Assembly: GCA_016788865.1 (NCBI GenBank)
Contig: JAEUSB010000003.1
Location: 41,277-105,276 of the forward strand
Direction of reading: 5' to 3'
DNA length: 64,000 nucleotides
Source of the DNA: Leptospirales bacterium
GTDB lineage: Bacteria > Spirochaetota > Leptospiria > Leptospirales > Leptonemataceae
Below the pieces are notes generated by a model. The model had not been told where the DNA came from, did no database searches, and saw only the letters and a list, made by a program, of their open reading frames with translations. Shown one piece after another: positions 8,290 through 17,966 of the stretch. The translations under genes and the position numbers were made by a program. The first letter of the stretch is position 1. Each line of letters opens with the position of its first letter.

Positions 8290-9230
8290 AAAAGAAGCGA
8301 ATTTCGATAGTCACTCCCTGTTACAACGAAGAAGCGAATGTGCAGGAAGTCTACCGCCAGGTGAAGGAGCAGTTTAAGAAGCTTCCCGCTTACACGTATC
8401 ATCACATCTTCATAGATAACGCGTCAAAAGACGGTACGGTCAGCATTCTGAAGGATCTTGCAAAGAAAGATAAGAACGTTCGCATCATAGTCAATTCGAG
8501 AAACTTTGGTCCGCTTCGATCTCCCTACCATGGACTGCTTGAGGCAGACGGTGATGCGGTAATCCTCCTGGTCGCCGACCTGCAGGATCCGCCGGAGATG
8601 ATTGGAAAGTTCATAGAACAATGGGAAGCCGGGTTTAAGGTTGTGCTTGGGATCAAGACGTCAAGCGCCGAGTCATGGTTGATGTTCCTCGTGCGGAAGC
8701 TATTCTATTATCTGATTGGCGTTCTCTCTGACACGACGGTTCAACTTACCAAGAACAACACGGGATTTGGCCTTTATGACAGACAGATTATCCAGATCCT
8801 GCGCGGACTGGAGGATGCAAATCCATATCTGCGTGGCATGATTTCAGAATTGGGCTTTCCCAGCGCAAAAATTCCTTACAAGCAGCCTGCGCGCGCTGGC
8901 GGCAAAAGCAGTCATAATTTCTACGTAAATTATGACTTTGCAATGCAGGGAATCGTAAACCATTCCAAACTCCCTCTGAGAATGGCGACTTTTTCCGGAT
9001 TCATCCTTTCTGGACTTTGTGCTCTGGTTGCTCTTGGATACCTTATAGCCAAGCTTCTCTTCTGGACGGAGTTTCAGTTAGGTATTGCGCCCCTTGTTGT
9101 TGGTGTATTTCTATTTGCGTCCGTTCAATTGTTCTTCATTGGAATCCTGGGTGAATACATTGGTGCGATTCACACACAGGTATTGAAAAGACCTCTAGTG
9201 ATAGAGAAAGAACGCGTGAACTTCGACTGA
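8286..9230 (+). CDS. GtrB-like family 2 glycosyltransferase (polyprenyl-phosphate sugar synthase)
   Basis: A 314-residue GT2 enzyme with the GtrB/CsbB/DPM1 layout: a cytoplasmic GT-A domain (TPCYNEEANV at 10-19, IDNAS at 43-47, DLQDPPEM at 98-105) followed by two membrane helices in the last 90 residues. Such proteins attach one sugar to undecaprenyl phosphate on the inner leaflet. It overlaps the preceding transketolase gene (ATGA) and is the last gene of the operon. Together with GtrA (5094-5483) and the YfhO proteins downstream it completes a three-component glycosylation system by analogy with Bacillus CsbB/YfhO. The sugar is unknown and could be the dideoxy sugar made by this operon, although that would need a CDP donor. 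Confidence 0.85.
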   Translation: MKKKRISIVTPCYNEEANVQEVYRQVKEQFKKLPAYTYHHIFIDNASKDGTVSILKDLAKKDKNVRIIVNSRNFGPLRSPYHGLLEADGDAVILLVADLQDPPEMIGKFIEQWEAGFKVVLGIKTSSAESWLMFLVRKLFYYLIGVLSDTTVQLTKNNTGFGLYDRQIIQILRGLEDANPYLRGMISELGFPSAKIPYKQPARAGGKSSHNFYVNYDFAMQGIVNHSKLPLRMATFSGFILSGLCALVALGYLIAKLLFWTEFQLGIAPLVVGVFLFASVQLFFIGILGEYIGAIHTQVLKRPLVIEKERVNFD

Positions 9231-9324
9231 TTTCCTTTCCTTTGTATCGTCGGAAATTTCGGGGTGCATTCGCGGCCGATGCTATCGTTTCATGTGATAA
9301 CGCCTCATGAGAAAAGAAATTGAC

Positions 9325-11542
9325 TCAGACCTTTGCCCATCTGCTTCGACAGTGGCAGACAATGAGGAAAAGCATTATGGCCAAAAGGCCGAATCCGGAG
9401 AACGCTAGCAGCACAACCAATAACGTGGGTTTGTATTCAAATTCAACACGGTGTGTTCCCGGAGGAAGTTTGATCGTGCGAAAGATCAGGTTTGCAGCAT
9501 AAACCTCAACCTGAACTCCATCAATTCTTGCGATCCATCCGGGAAAGAACTTGTCACCAAGGACCAGGAAGGTGTCGCCCGCCGCATTTGTTTCAAGCAC
9601 TACCCGTTCCGGCTCATCTACAAGAAATTTGGCCGGTGCCAGGTGATCACCGGGGGAGGTTCTGGTAAGTAGCCCTTCCTGGGCTGGAATTTCGACTGCG
9701 GTTTGCAGGAGAGGGTTCAGAGATTTCGACATGAGGATTGCGCTTTCGCGGGGTCCTGAAACGGGGACAATTCTATTGGTCAGGTAGGCTCTTGGTAGTA
9801 CGGGCCCGCGCATTTGGAATAGCAAGTACTGATCAAGATGGTCACCCATGGCCAATAAGGTCGTTGATCCCAGGGTCTTGCTTACAAACTCAAGCATCTC
9901 TGGAGTCGCAACGGCATCATTGATCACAATGAAACTCTGCAACACTTTCGCTTTCGTCTCTGGGTCTGCTCTCAGCCAGAGGCCGCGATTCCCGAGTATC
10001 CATTTGACCGATCCGGCGCCTAATAGTTGTAAGGTGGTGTTCTTGGCCAATGCTTTGTAATCCAGATGGGTTTCTCCAAGCCAGATGCTGTCCTTGTTCT
10101 GGTTTCGCAGGTCTTCAGCAAGCAAGGACGAGAATAAGAAAGAGCGGTAGGTGTTGGAAGGTTCGTAGTCCGAGAGGTTCCGCCTGGAAGCCAGCATGCC
10201 AACTTTCTCGCAAGGTGCGAAGAATGAATTGCAGACGGAATCAAAACGATATGCCTTTTGATCCGGCAGGACACTTTGTGCGGTGCGCGCGTAGCCATCA
10301 ATGTACCGGGCCACATGGATAAATGCAACAGCTGGGAGATGTTTTTGCGGCACTACGACAGCCAGAACAAGCAAGGCCAGTAGCAAATTTCGGTGGGCCA
10401 ATTTGATTGAAGAAAATTTGCGCAAGAGGCGGTTGGCGTTTTGAATGAAGAAGGCCATACCTACAGATGCGGGAATAAGTAAAATATGGTTCGCGCGCTC
10501 AGGGATCCTGAACGCGGATCCCAGTGGGTAGTGATTGAAGTACCATTCAGCTATGGGACCCTGACGGCCCATCGAAAGCAGAGCAATAGGAATGGCCAGA
10601 CAGATCATGGCAACTACCAGTGGACGGTTTCGTGGAGATAAGAGCGCGCTTACTAGTCCGGCAGCGATTAACAATGGCAAGACGATTTTGGTGATCGTGT
10701 TGCCTCCCAGGAGATCGGGCAGGATGCTTCCTGCGGGTCGTCCGCCTAATCGATTGAACTGATGGATGGTCACTCCGATTTCTCCCCGGATTCCCAGCGC
10801 AAAGAACTCTCCGGCGGAGACCATCTGCGGGGCGGTGAGGATTGCGAAGAACACGATCGCCATTCCCAACAAGAGGGCGGTTCGTAATTTCTGCGTTTTC
10901 AATACGCGAGCGTTTTCAACGAGTGAGAAAATAAACACAAGTGCGCAGGCATGCAAAGCAAAGAACGCGTACTGTGGATACCCAGCGTACAGGAGCATGC
11001 TAAAGGCAAGGCATATCCCAAGTGCGCTTCTGACGCGCGGGCGGAAAGCAAACTTGCGAATTGCTAAGATGCATATCGGCAACCAGGTCACGCACGCCAG
11101 GAGATTTAATAGTTTGAAAGTATTTAGAAACTCTGCGGACAGTACAAACACCAGCGCCCCACTGAGAGATGGGACTTCCGAACCGAAAAGAACGCAGCAT
11201 GGCATAGGATCCGATCATCCCAAGGAAGAAATGAAACAGGATCTCGATGAATTGTCCCACCTCAAGACCCAAGAGAATTGTCAAAAGCAGATGTGGGGGG
11301 TATAGCAAGCGCGCTTGCAGTGTGCCAATTACGGGATTGCCCGATGAAATATACGGATTCCACAGAGGCAGCTCGCCATTCATGACACGATTGTGAAAAT
11401 ACTTCTGCATGGGATATTCGTAAGTGACAATGTCGGAGAAGATATACGTGCGGTCTATTCCGCCCAGGTTACTACGGGCCAATAGGAACAGTACGCCGAG
11501 GAGAATTAGAACAAGCGGCGTAAGGCGGCCAACCGATATCAA
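9325..11542 (-). pseudogene. YfhO-family GT-C membrane protein, frameshifted (copy 1)
   Basis: This is the first of six YfhO-like paralogues, which otherwise run 750-780 residues. Here the N-terminal part is in one frame and the rest in another. The first frame matches its paralogues through GSYAMLRSFR (near 11183), and the second resumes with GALVFVLSAEFL (near 11158). The spacing fits one extra base or two missing bases in that 25-bp stretch. The start is taken as TTG at 11542, preceded by a good GGGAGGAG site. The C-terminal soluble region keeps the family signature FFPGW and LPPGTHRVEFEY. It is either a genuine pseudogene, two split proteins, or a sequencing error. Confidence 0.8.
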
Positions 11543-11658
11543 GAGTTCTCCTCCCACACATCATTTCTGCGCGAAGGCATGCAGGGGGAAACTCTGTTTT
11601 TGCTCAGTTTTGTGCGCGGTGGTGGAAGTACCAGGTTCCTTGAAGATTATCCAACTCG

Positions 11659-11693
11659 CCTCCGCAGTCCAATCCATTGGACAGGTGCGGAGG
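11659..11693. repeat. Long imperfect hairpin between yfhO copies 1 and 2
   Basis: Outer arms CCTCCGCA/TGCGGAGG (8 bp) and inner arms GTCCAAT/ATTGGAC (7 bp) with a 3-base bulge form a stable stem. It follows the stop of copy 2, but no U tract follows on the - strand, so it could be an RNA-processing or attenuation element rather than a terminator. Confidence 0.6.
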
Positions 11694-11697
11694 GTAT

Positions 11698-13986
11698 TTA
11701 TTGCTCTTTTTTCAGCCGTTTCCGGCCCACCACAAGAAATGCAATTAGAATCGCGTACCCGACCAGCGATACTATGAATGAAACATAGAAATTCCACGGT
11801 TTGTAAACGAACTCTACTTCATGTTTCCCGGGTGATAACCGAATTGCTCGAAACATAATGTTAGCCGGATAGATCGTTGTGAGTTGACCATCGACTCTGC
11901 ACTCCCAGCCGGGAAAATACTTATCGTTCAGGACCAGGAATGCCTCACCCGCTGCGTCCGTCCGGATTACGATATGTTCGGGTTTATCGACAATAAAGTC
12001 CGCACGTTTCATATGATCGGCCGGGACGGTCTTCCCAGCCGTTAGTCGTAAATGCTCGGGTATTTCTAATACCGTTTGTTTCATGGGGTCAAACGGTGGT
12101 TCGAGGATTCGAGCGCTGTCTTTCGCACTTGCACTGGTTTCGATCCGATTGGTCAGATAGGCTCGGGATACTGTGCCTTCCAGCTTGAAGATAGTATACA
12201 GCGACGTATCTTTCGGTAAAAGCTCCAGAAGTATCTTCAGTTTCTCTTCGCCGACCTTCTCAAGAAGGCGAGCTCGCGCCGTATCATCCGGCACAATATC
12301 CACCGGGGTGACAAGACCTACCCCTTTGATTCTAGTCCGGTGTTCTGGAGTTGTTTTGCGCCAGAGCTCAGAGCTTGCCATAACCCACTTCACTGAGGCG
12401 GCTTGCAGTAGCTTCAGGGCGGCCGGATCCGTGAATGTATCAATATTGATATTTGTTTCCCCTAACCACAAATAGCCCTCAGGCAAGTTGCGCAGCTCGC
12501 TGGAAACCAGACGTGAAAACAAATAGGAGCGATACGTGTTTGCAGGTTCGTAGTCTGTGAGGCTGCGCCGTCTGGCTATCATTCCTGCCTTCTGGCAGGG
12601 CTCCAGTCCAAAATAGCATATTGTGTCGTACCGATCGTAGCTGCTTTCCGGAATAACCTTCCTCAGATTTTCCGCGTAATGATCAATGTGTTTTGAGATA
12701 TGCATGAAAGCCTGTGTTTTCAGTGCCTTTCCGGGCACCAGCAGCAGGGCCAGGGCAAACAAGAGCGCAACTGTCCCTGCCAATCGCAAACTTGTTTTCC
12801 TGATCTTCCGATCAACGATTACGAATGCCAGTCCAAGAAAGAAGGCTGAAGGGAACAATAGCAGGAATAGTAAGCGCTGGGGAACACGAAAGGCAGAGCC
12901 CAGTGGATAGTTGTTGAATATCCAGTTTGCGAACTCGCCGCCTGAAGCAAGCAAGGCGAATGGAATCACAATAGCAACCATTGTCAAGATGCGTAATCGA
13001 TATTCCCGCAACATTGCGTATCCCAGGATCGCACTGAGGGCTACCATCAGGGGCAGGGCGTACAAATGTGGGGGATATTGAATAGTTGGGGCTTGACCGG
13101 GTTGCGGCGGCACCATTTGAGCCCCTCCGTAGAGGTGCGGGAGCAATACAAGAATTGAACGACTGCCGAAGGGGTTGAACTGCTGCAAGGTTACACCGAC
13201 TTCACTGCGAAGACCTCTTGAGAATAGCTCGGCTGATGTGATAATTTGGGCACCGGAAACCAGGGCGAATAACGTTAAGGCGGTGCTGATCAACAGCAGG
13301 AAACGAACAGGGTGCCTCATAAGACGCCGCCGCAGATGGAACGCTCCAAACAGAAAAACGATTACGCAAACGTGTGCCGCGTAGTACGCGTATTGAGGGT
13401 AGCCGGCGTAAATCAGCATCGAGAAGCTGAATGCCAGGATGGCTGAAGTCGTAAGGTCTGGCCGATAAAGAAATTTCCGTATGGACCAGATGCAAACGGG
13501 CACCCAGGCCACTGTAGCAATGACATTGAAAGCGGCAAAGGCGTTCAGAAACTCGACTGAAAGCATGACGCTCAGGGCGCCAACCATGCTGGCCATGCGC
13601 TTCAACCGAAACGATCTCAACATTGCGTAAGATCCAATTACAGTTAGGCAGAAGTGGAAAATAACCTCGAGCAATTGGCCCACATTCAGTCCAAAGACCA
13701 GAGTCAAGATGAGCCGCGGTGGATAGATCAGGCGCGCCTCAAGCGTACCGATCATTGGATTACCCCCGGATTGGTACGCGTTCCAGAGCGGTAGTTCTCC
13801 ATTCAGCAAGCGTTCGTTGAAATACTGCTGCATTGGCAGATCGTAGCTGAGGTTATCAGCGAAGTTATAGGCTTCATCCAGCCGGTCGAGGTTGGATCTT
13901 CCGAGCAAAAACAGGAAGATCAATAGAATTAAGGCGAATAGCGGTGTTCGCCTGGAACGTCCCATGCTGCGAACCAGTTCAAGCAT
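11698..13986 (-). CDS. YfhO-family GT-C membrane glycosyltransferase (copy 2)
   Basis: An intact polytopic membrane protein of 762 residues from the ATG at 13986 (a TTG lies two codons earlier). The order of parts is: one N-terminal helix; a periplasmic loop with paired acidic residues and LNGELPLWNAYQSGGNP; about ten further helices up to residue 420; and a C-terminal periplasmic domain ending in FPGWECRVDG, LSPGKHEVEF and a last helix. In Bacillus and Listeria, YfhO proteins transfer sugars from polyprenyl phosphate to lipoteichoic acid outside the membrane. Here the acceptor is more likely LPS or another envelope glycan. It is the second of six paralogues on this strand. Confidence 0.82.
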   Translation of the reverse strand: MLELVRSMGRSRRTPLFALILLIFLFLLGRSNLDRLDEAYNFADNLSYDLPMQQYFNERLLNGELPLWNAYQSGGNPMIGTLEARLIYPPRLILTLVFGLNVGQLLEVIFHFCLTVIGSYAMLRSFRLKRMASMVGALSVMLSVEFLNAFAAFNVIATVAWVPVCIWSIRKFLYRPDLTTSAILAFSFSMLIYAGYPQYAYYAAHVCVIVFLFGAFHLRRRLMRHPVRFLLLISTALTLFALVSGAQIITSAELFSRGLRSEVGVTLQQFNPFGSRSILVLLPHLYGGAQMVPPQPGQAPTIQYPPHLYALPLMVALSAILGYAMLREYRLRILTMVAIVIPFALLASGGEFANWIFNNYPLGSAFRVPQRLLFLLLFPSAFFLGLAFVIVDRKIRKTSLRLAGTVALLFALALLLVPGKALKTQAFMHISKHIDHYAENLRKVIPESSYDRYDTICYFGLEPCQKAGMIARRRSLTDYEPANTYRSYLFSRLVSSELRNLPEGYLWLGETNINIDTFTDPAALKLLQAASVKWVMASSELWRKTTPEHRTRIKGVGLVTPVDIVPDDTARARLLEKVGEEKLKILLELLPKDTSLYTIFKLEGTVSRAYLTNRIETSASAKDSARILEPPFDPMKQTVLEIPEHLRLTAGKTVPADHMKRADFIVDKPEHIVIRTDAAGEAFLVLNDKYFPGWECRVDGQLTTIYPANIMFRAIRLSPGKHEVEFVYKPWNFYVSFIVSLVGYAILIAFLVVGRKRLKKEQ

Positions 13987-14064
13987 TCCCAAAGCGTGCT
14001 TATCTCGTCACTCCATCAACCTTTTTTTCAATGCTTCCGTTCGAATACACTAGCAAGCGGCTCA

Positions 14065-14089
14065 GGAGTCTTGTGGTCCACAAGACTCC
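14065..14089. repeat. Perfect 12-bp inverted repeat between yfhO copies 2 and 3
   Basis: GGAGTCTTGTGG, one T, then CCACAAGACTCC. It lies in the 200-bp gap behind copy 3. The one-base centre suits a DNA operator or cruciform better than a terminator, and no U tract follows. Confidence 0.65.
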
Positions 14090-14196
14090 AATCTCGGACT
14101 GTCCGCCCGGCATCGAGCGACGGCAATTTTCTCAGAGGGTTACAGACGGGAAAAGTAACTCCTTCAATTTTCTGTCATATATTAGATGTTAGGCGA

Positions 14197-16464
14197 TCAC
14201 GGTCGCGGTATCAGGCGTCTAACTACGGTCACGAGGAAAACAGTCAGTATTGTCAGATATCCAAGGGCTGCGATGGCAAGCAGCGCAATGAGGGTTTTAG
14301 GCCGATAAGTAAATTCAACGATATGTTTTCCCGGAGGAATCTTAATTGCGCGGAAAATTAGGTTGGCAGGAAAGATTTCGACGGCTTGCCCATCGACTGT
14401 TGCAACCCATCCCGGGAAGAACTTATCATTGAAAACCAGAAAAGTATGCCCGGATGAGTTGGTTGTGAATCCTACTCTTTCCGGTGAATCTGTTGCGAAA
14501 TCCACCGGCTGCATATGATCTTCTCGTTTAGGGATTTCCGGATACGATTCGGTAGCCTGGGATTCAATAACTGTCTCGACCATTGGATTTATCTTCTTGA
14601 GCAGTTCAAAGGATTCCGTTGGACCTGAGCTGAAGCGTATTCGGTTTGTGAGGTAAGCACGGGGAGCTACATCCTTCTCAACTTTGAATACATGGTAGAG
14701 AGGGAGTTGGCCTCCGAACCCTTCAAGCAGTTCTGTCGTAAAACCAGAGCCAAAGCGCTTCTGCATGATCAATTGTGCCGCGTGATTTACAACAACGCCG
14801 ATAGGTTTGGAAATTCCATTCTGTTCCATCTTGGCGCGGTCTTCAGGCGGCGTTTGCTTCCAGAGTCTGGAATCCCCCAGGATCCACTTAACCGAGCTCG
14901 CCCTTAGAATGTTCAATGCCTGCTGGTTGGTCAGGCTAATAAATGTGAGATTGGTCTCGCCGAGCCAGATATCAAATCCGGGACCATTGCCCACTTTTTC
15001 CGAAACCAATTGAGCGTGGAGAAAGGTTCTATAGGTATTTGCCGGTTCGTAGTCGTTCAAGCTCAAACGCCTTGCAACCATGCCGGCCTTCTGGCAGGGC
15101 TCCAGAAAGAAGAATGCGCAGATCGATTCGAAGCGATACGAACTCTGCGCCGGGATAGTCTCCTGGATATCCTTCGCGAATATATGCATCATGCCGGAAA
15201 CGTGGGGGAACGCCTGCGTGCGAAGCCTCTTCTGTGGAGCCATGATGGCAAGGAAGATCAACACCCATATGCTCAAAAAAACGCGAAAACGCAGAATACT
15301 GCCCGGTGCGGTTCTTTTGAATGCAATGACAACTTGTGTCAAAATTCCCACGAGGAACGCACAGGGTATGAGCAGTACCCAGGAGGCGCGCTGCGGATAG
15401 CGAAAAGACGATCCAAGGGGATAATGATAGTAGAACCATTCAGAAATGGGCGTGGCCGCGGCCATTGCAAGAAGGAGAAAGGGTATCCCCAACAAAATGT
15501 TTGCAATGATCTTTTCACGGAAGCGCCTGAGTCGCCAGTACCCCGTCACGATTCCGGCAATGATGACTAGATTAATAATCTGAAACTGCGGTTTGTATGC
15601 GCCACCAATTGCTTCGGGCAAGATCCTTAAGGCAGATCGGCCTCCGTATGGGTTGAACTGCTGAAAACTCAAGCCGGCTTCCCCTCGCCACCCGAGGGAA
15701 AAGAATTCGAACGAAGCAAACAGCTGCGGCGCGGTGACGACAAGCAGGCTCAATCCGGCCAGCACTGAGTAGGCGGCCAGGGGGGTGAGTTGTCGCCGCA
15801 GGCGTTTCCGTCTTAAATACAAGCCGCTCAGGAAGACGATCACGCAGGCATGCGCCGCAAAGAAACCGTACTGTGGATGACCGGCGTAGACCAGCATCGC
15901 ATGCGTGATTGCGATTGCCATGGCGCGCATGAAAGTTGGCCAGATCAGGAACAGGTTGATCGTCGCGATGCAGGCGGGTAACCAAACGATTGTTGCAATT
16001 AAATTCTGGGTAACGTTGAAGCTTGCAAGGTAGTCGTTTGCGAGCATGAAGAAGATTGCTCCCAGAATTGCCGGGCCGCTCTTCAACGAATAGGAGCGCA
16101 GCATGAAATACGTTCCGAGCAAGCCGAGGGCAAAATGAAAAACTAATTCGCAGAATTGTCCCCAATCCAGGCCCAGAAGCAATGTAAAGACAAGACGGGG
16201 AGGGTAAATCAGGCGATGCTGCAATGTTCCAATCGTGGGATTGCCCGCCGATTGATATGGATTCCAGAGGGGCAATTCGCCCTGGCGCAATCGAGAATTG
16301 AAGTATTCCTGCGCTGGCCAATCTTGCGTGACGTTATCGGCAAAGACGTACGAATCATCAAATCCCGCAAGGTTGGATCGAAATATGAGAAATAGGGCGC
16401 CGATGCAGCAAAGGAGAACTACCGGTGCATATCCTGCGAGAGATCTAGGGAGGAATCGCAGCAT
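14197..16464 (-). CDS. YfhO-family GT-C membrane glycosyltransferase (copy 3)
   Basis: A 755-residue paralogue with the same layout: a first helix, the loop motif RQGELPLWNPYQSAGNP, multiple helices, and a C-terminal domain with FFPGWVATVDG and IPPGKHIVEFTY. The membrane part differs clearly from its neighbours, whereas the two loop motifs are kept, as expected if acceptor or sugar specificity changed while the catalytic site stayed. It is intact, starts with ATG and is divergently arranged from the MBOAT gene with 99 bp between them. The 204-bp gap after its stop contains a long inverted repeat (14065-14089). Confidence 0.82.
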   Translation of the reverse strand: MLRFLPRSLAGYAPVVLLCCIGALFLIFRSNLAGFDDSYVFADNVTQDWPAQEYFNSRLRQGELPLWNPYQSAGNPTIGTLQHRLIYPPRLVFTLLLGLDWGQFCELVFHFALGLLGTYFMLRSYSLKSGPAILGAIFFMLANDYLASFNVTQNLIATIVWLPACIATINLFLIWPTFMRAMAIAITHAMLVYAGHPQYGFFAAHACVIVFLSGLYLRRKRLRRQLTPLAAYSVLAGLSLLVVTAPQLFASFEFFSLGWRGEAGLSFQQFNPYGGRSALRILPEAIGGAYKPQFQIINLVIIAGIVTGYWRLRRFREKIIANILLGIPFLLLAMAAATPISEWFYYHYPLGSSFRYPQRASWVLLIPCAFLVGILTQVVIAFKRTAPGSILRFRVFLSIWVLIFLAIMAPQKRLRTQAFPHVSGMMHIFAKDIQETIPAQSSYRFESICAFFFLEPCQKAGMVARRLSLNDYEPANTYRTFLHAQLVSEKVGNGPGFDIWLGETNLTFISLTNQQALNILRASSVKWILGDSRLWKQTPPEDRAKMEQNGISKPIGVVVNHAAQLIMQKRFGSGFTTELLEGFGGQLPLYHVFKVEKDVAPRAYLTNRIRFSSGPTESFELLKKINPMVETVIESQATESYPEIPKREDHMQPVDFATDSPERVGFTTNSSGHTFLVFNDKFFPGWVATVDGQAVEIFPANLIFRAIKIPPGKHIVEFTYRPKTLIALLAIAALGYLTILTVFLVTVVRRLIPRP

Positions 16465-16563
16465 TCCTGATTGTTGCTCGATTGATCGGGGTGCAAGGAT
16501 TTTTTACGGTCGCATTTCTTGTTGACAGGAGTAAAAATGTAGCTTGATCCTGTTTTCCAGGGC

Positions 16564-17964
16564 ATGCAGTTTCAGTCAGCGCAGTTTCTTTTCTTCTTTA
16601 TAGCTGTCTTCATCCTCAACGCCTTCCTGAATCGCTTTCAAACAACATCCTGGCCTAGAAACGCGGTACTCGTTATTGCCAGCTATATCTTTTATGCTGC
16701 CTGGAAGCCTGCGTTTCTAATTCTGATTTTGTTCGTGACCGGGTTCAACTACCTGACCGGTAGTGCACTGGCGTCGAATAACGTCCAACGGCGAAAAAGT
16801 TTTCTTGTGTTCGCGATCGCAGTCAATCTTGGTTTACTGTTCTATTTCAAATACTTTGCTTTCGCGATGCATTCTGTCTTTGTGCTTCTGGGTTGGATCG
16901 GATTTTCACAGGGCGATTTTACTACTAACATCATTTTGCCGATTGCCATCTCATTCATAACATTCGAGGCCATAAGCTATAATGTGGATGTATACAGGGG
17001 TAGTTTTCGGCCTGAATCGAATTTGCTCTCCTTCGCGTTGTACTTTGCATTTTTCCCGCGATTGGTTTCCGGTCCAATTGTTCGACCGTATCAAATATTA
17101 CCGCAGCTGAAGCGAGCGCGTAATCGACTGCATATCCGTTCCGGCTTGTTTCTGGTGGTTCAGGGGTTATTCAAGAAAGTCTGCGTTTCTGACTTGATAA
17201 GCTATTTCCCCAATGCGGTTTTCAAGAACCCGGATGCACATTCGGCCCAGGACATCATCCTCGCAGTGATGGCCTTCACGGTGCAAATTTATTGCGACTT
17301 TTCTGGTTATACGGACATAGCGATTGGTGTTGGGCGTATGCTTGGAATTCGCCTTCCACAAAATTTTCGCCTGCCGTACACAGCCCTCAATATTCGAGAA
17401 TTCTGGCAGAGATGGCATATAACGTTGTCCACGTGGCTTCGCGACTATCTCTACATAGGACTGGGGGGAAACCAGACCGGTCATACGTACAGAAACCTGT
17501 TCCTGACTATGCTGCTCGGTGGTTTGTGGCACGGAGCGTCATGGAACTTTGTGATTTGGGGGGCTTTGCACGGATCCGTCTTGGTGGCCTATCATTGGTT
17601 CTCTCGCTTTCGCCCAAACTTCAATATCCCGTGGCCCATTTCCTGGGTGATTACTCAGCTGGTCGTGGTCGTTGCCTGGATCTTCTTCCGCGCTGATACG
17701 TTTACAACCGCATCCCAAATGATAACCGGTGTCTTTCAGCCGACCCGCTATACTGGATTTTTCACAAGAGATGCGGATCTGGTGGTCTATACAATTCTGG
17801 GATTCTATGTTTTTCACATTGGCGCAACGTTATTCCGCCGATTCAAGCGCCCAACATATAAGTATGGTCGTTTTTTTCTGGGTGCTTATCAGGCCTTATT
17901 GTTTCTCGCGGTATTGTTTGCAATTAAACCAGATGACACTCCTTTCATCTATTTTCAGTTTTAA
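16564..17964 (+). CDS. MBOAT-family O-acyltransferase (AlgI-like)
   Basis: A 466-residue integral membrane protein of the MBOAT family, which takes acyl groups from a cytoplasmic donor and passes them to a sugar outside the membrane. It has about 10-11 helices, the conserved block NIREFWQRWHITLSTWLRDY, and the active-site His in LGGLWHGASWNF (about residue 323). AlgI (alginate acetylation), DltB and PatA are relatives. The next gene, two bases downstream, codes for an AlgJ/SGNH-like partner, as expected for a two-protein acetyl-transfer unit. It interrupts the yfhO array on the opposite strand. Confidence 0.9.
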   Translation: MQFQSAQFLFFFIAVFILNAFLNRFQTTSWPRNAVLVIASYIFYAAWKPAFLILILFVTGFNYLTGSALASNNVQRRKSFLVFAIAVNLGLLFYFKYFAFAMHSVFVLLGWIGFSQGDFTTNIILPIAISFITFEAISYNVDVYRGSFRPESNLLSFALYFAFFPRLVSGPIVRPYQILPQLKRARNRLHIRSGLFLVVQGLFKKVCVSDLISYFPNAVFKNPDAHSAQDIILAVMAFTVQIYCDFSGYTDIAIGVGRMLGIRLPQNFRLPYTALNIREFWQRWHITLSTWLRDYLYIGLGGNQTGHTYRNLFLTMLLGGLWHGASWNFVIWGALHGSVLVAYHWFSRFRPNFNIPWPISWVITQLVVVVAWIFFRADTFTTASQMITGVFQPTRYTGFFTRDADLVVYTILGFYVFHIGATLFRRFKRPTYKYGRFFLGAYQALLFLAVLFAIKPDDTPFIYFQF

Positions 17965-17966
17965 TC

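Noticed and set aside
10766..11305. 179-codon + strand frame in yfhO copy 1
   Set aside because: It is antisense to sequence that matches YfhO paralogues residue by residue. Similar antisense frames occur in copies 3 and 5 (15010-15570, 24234-24752).
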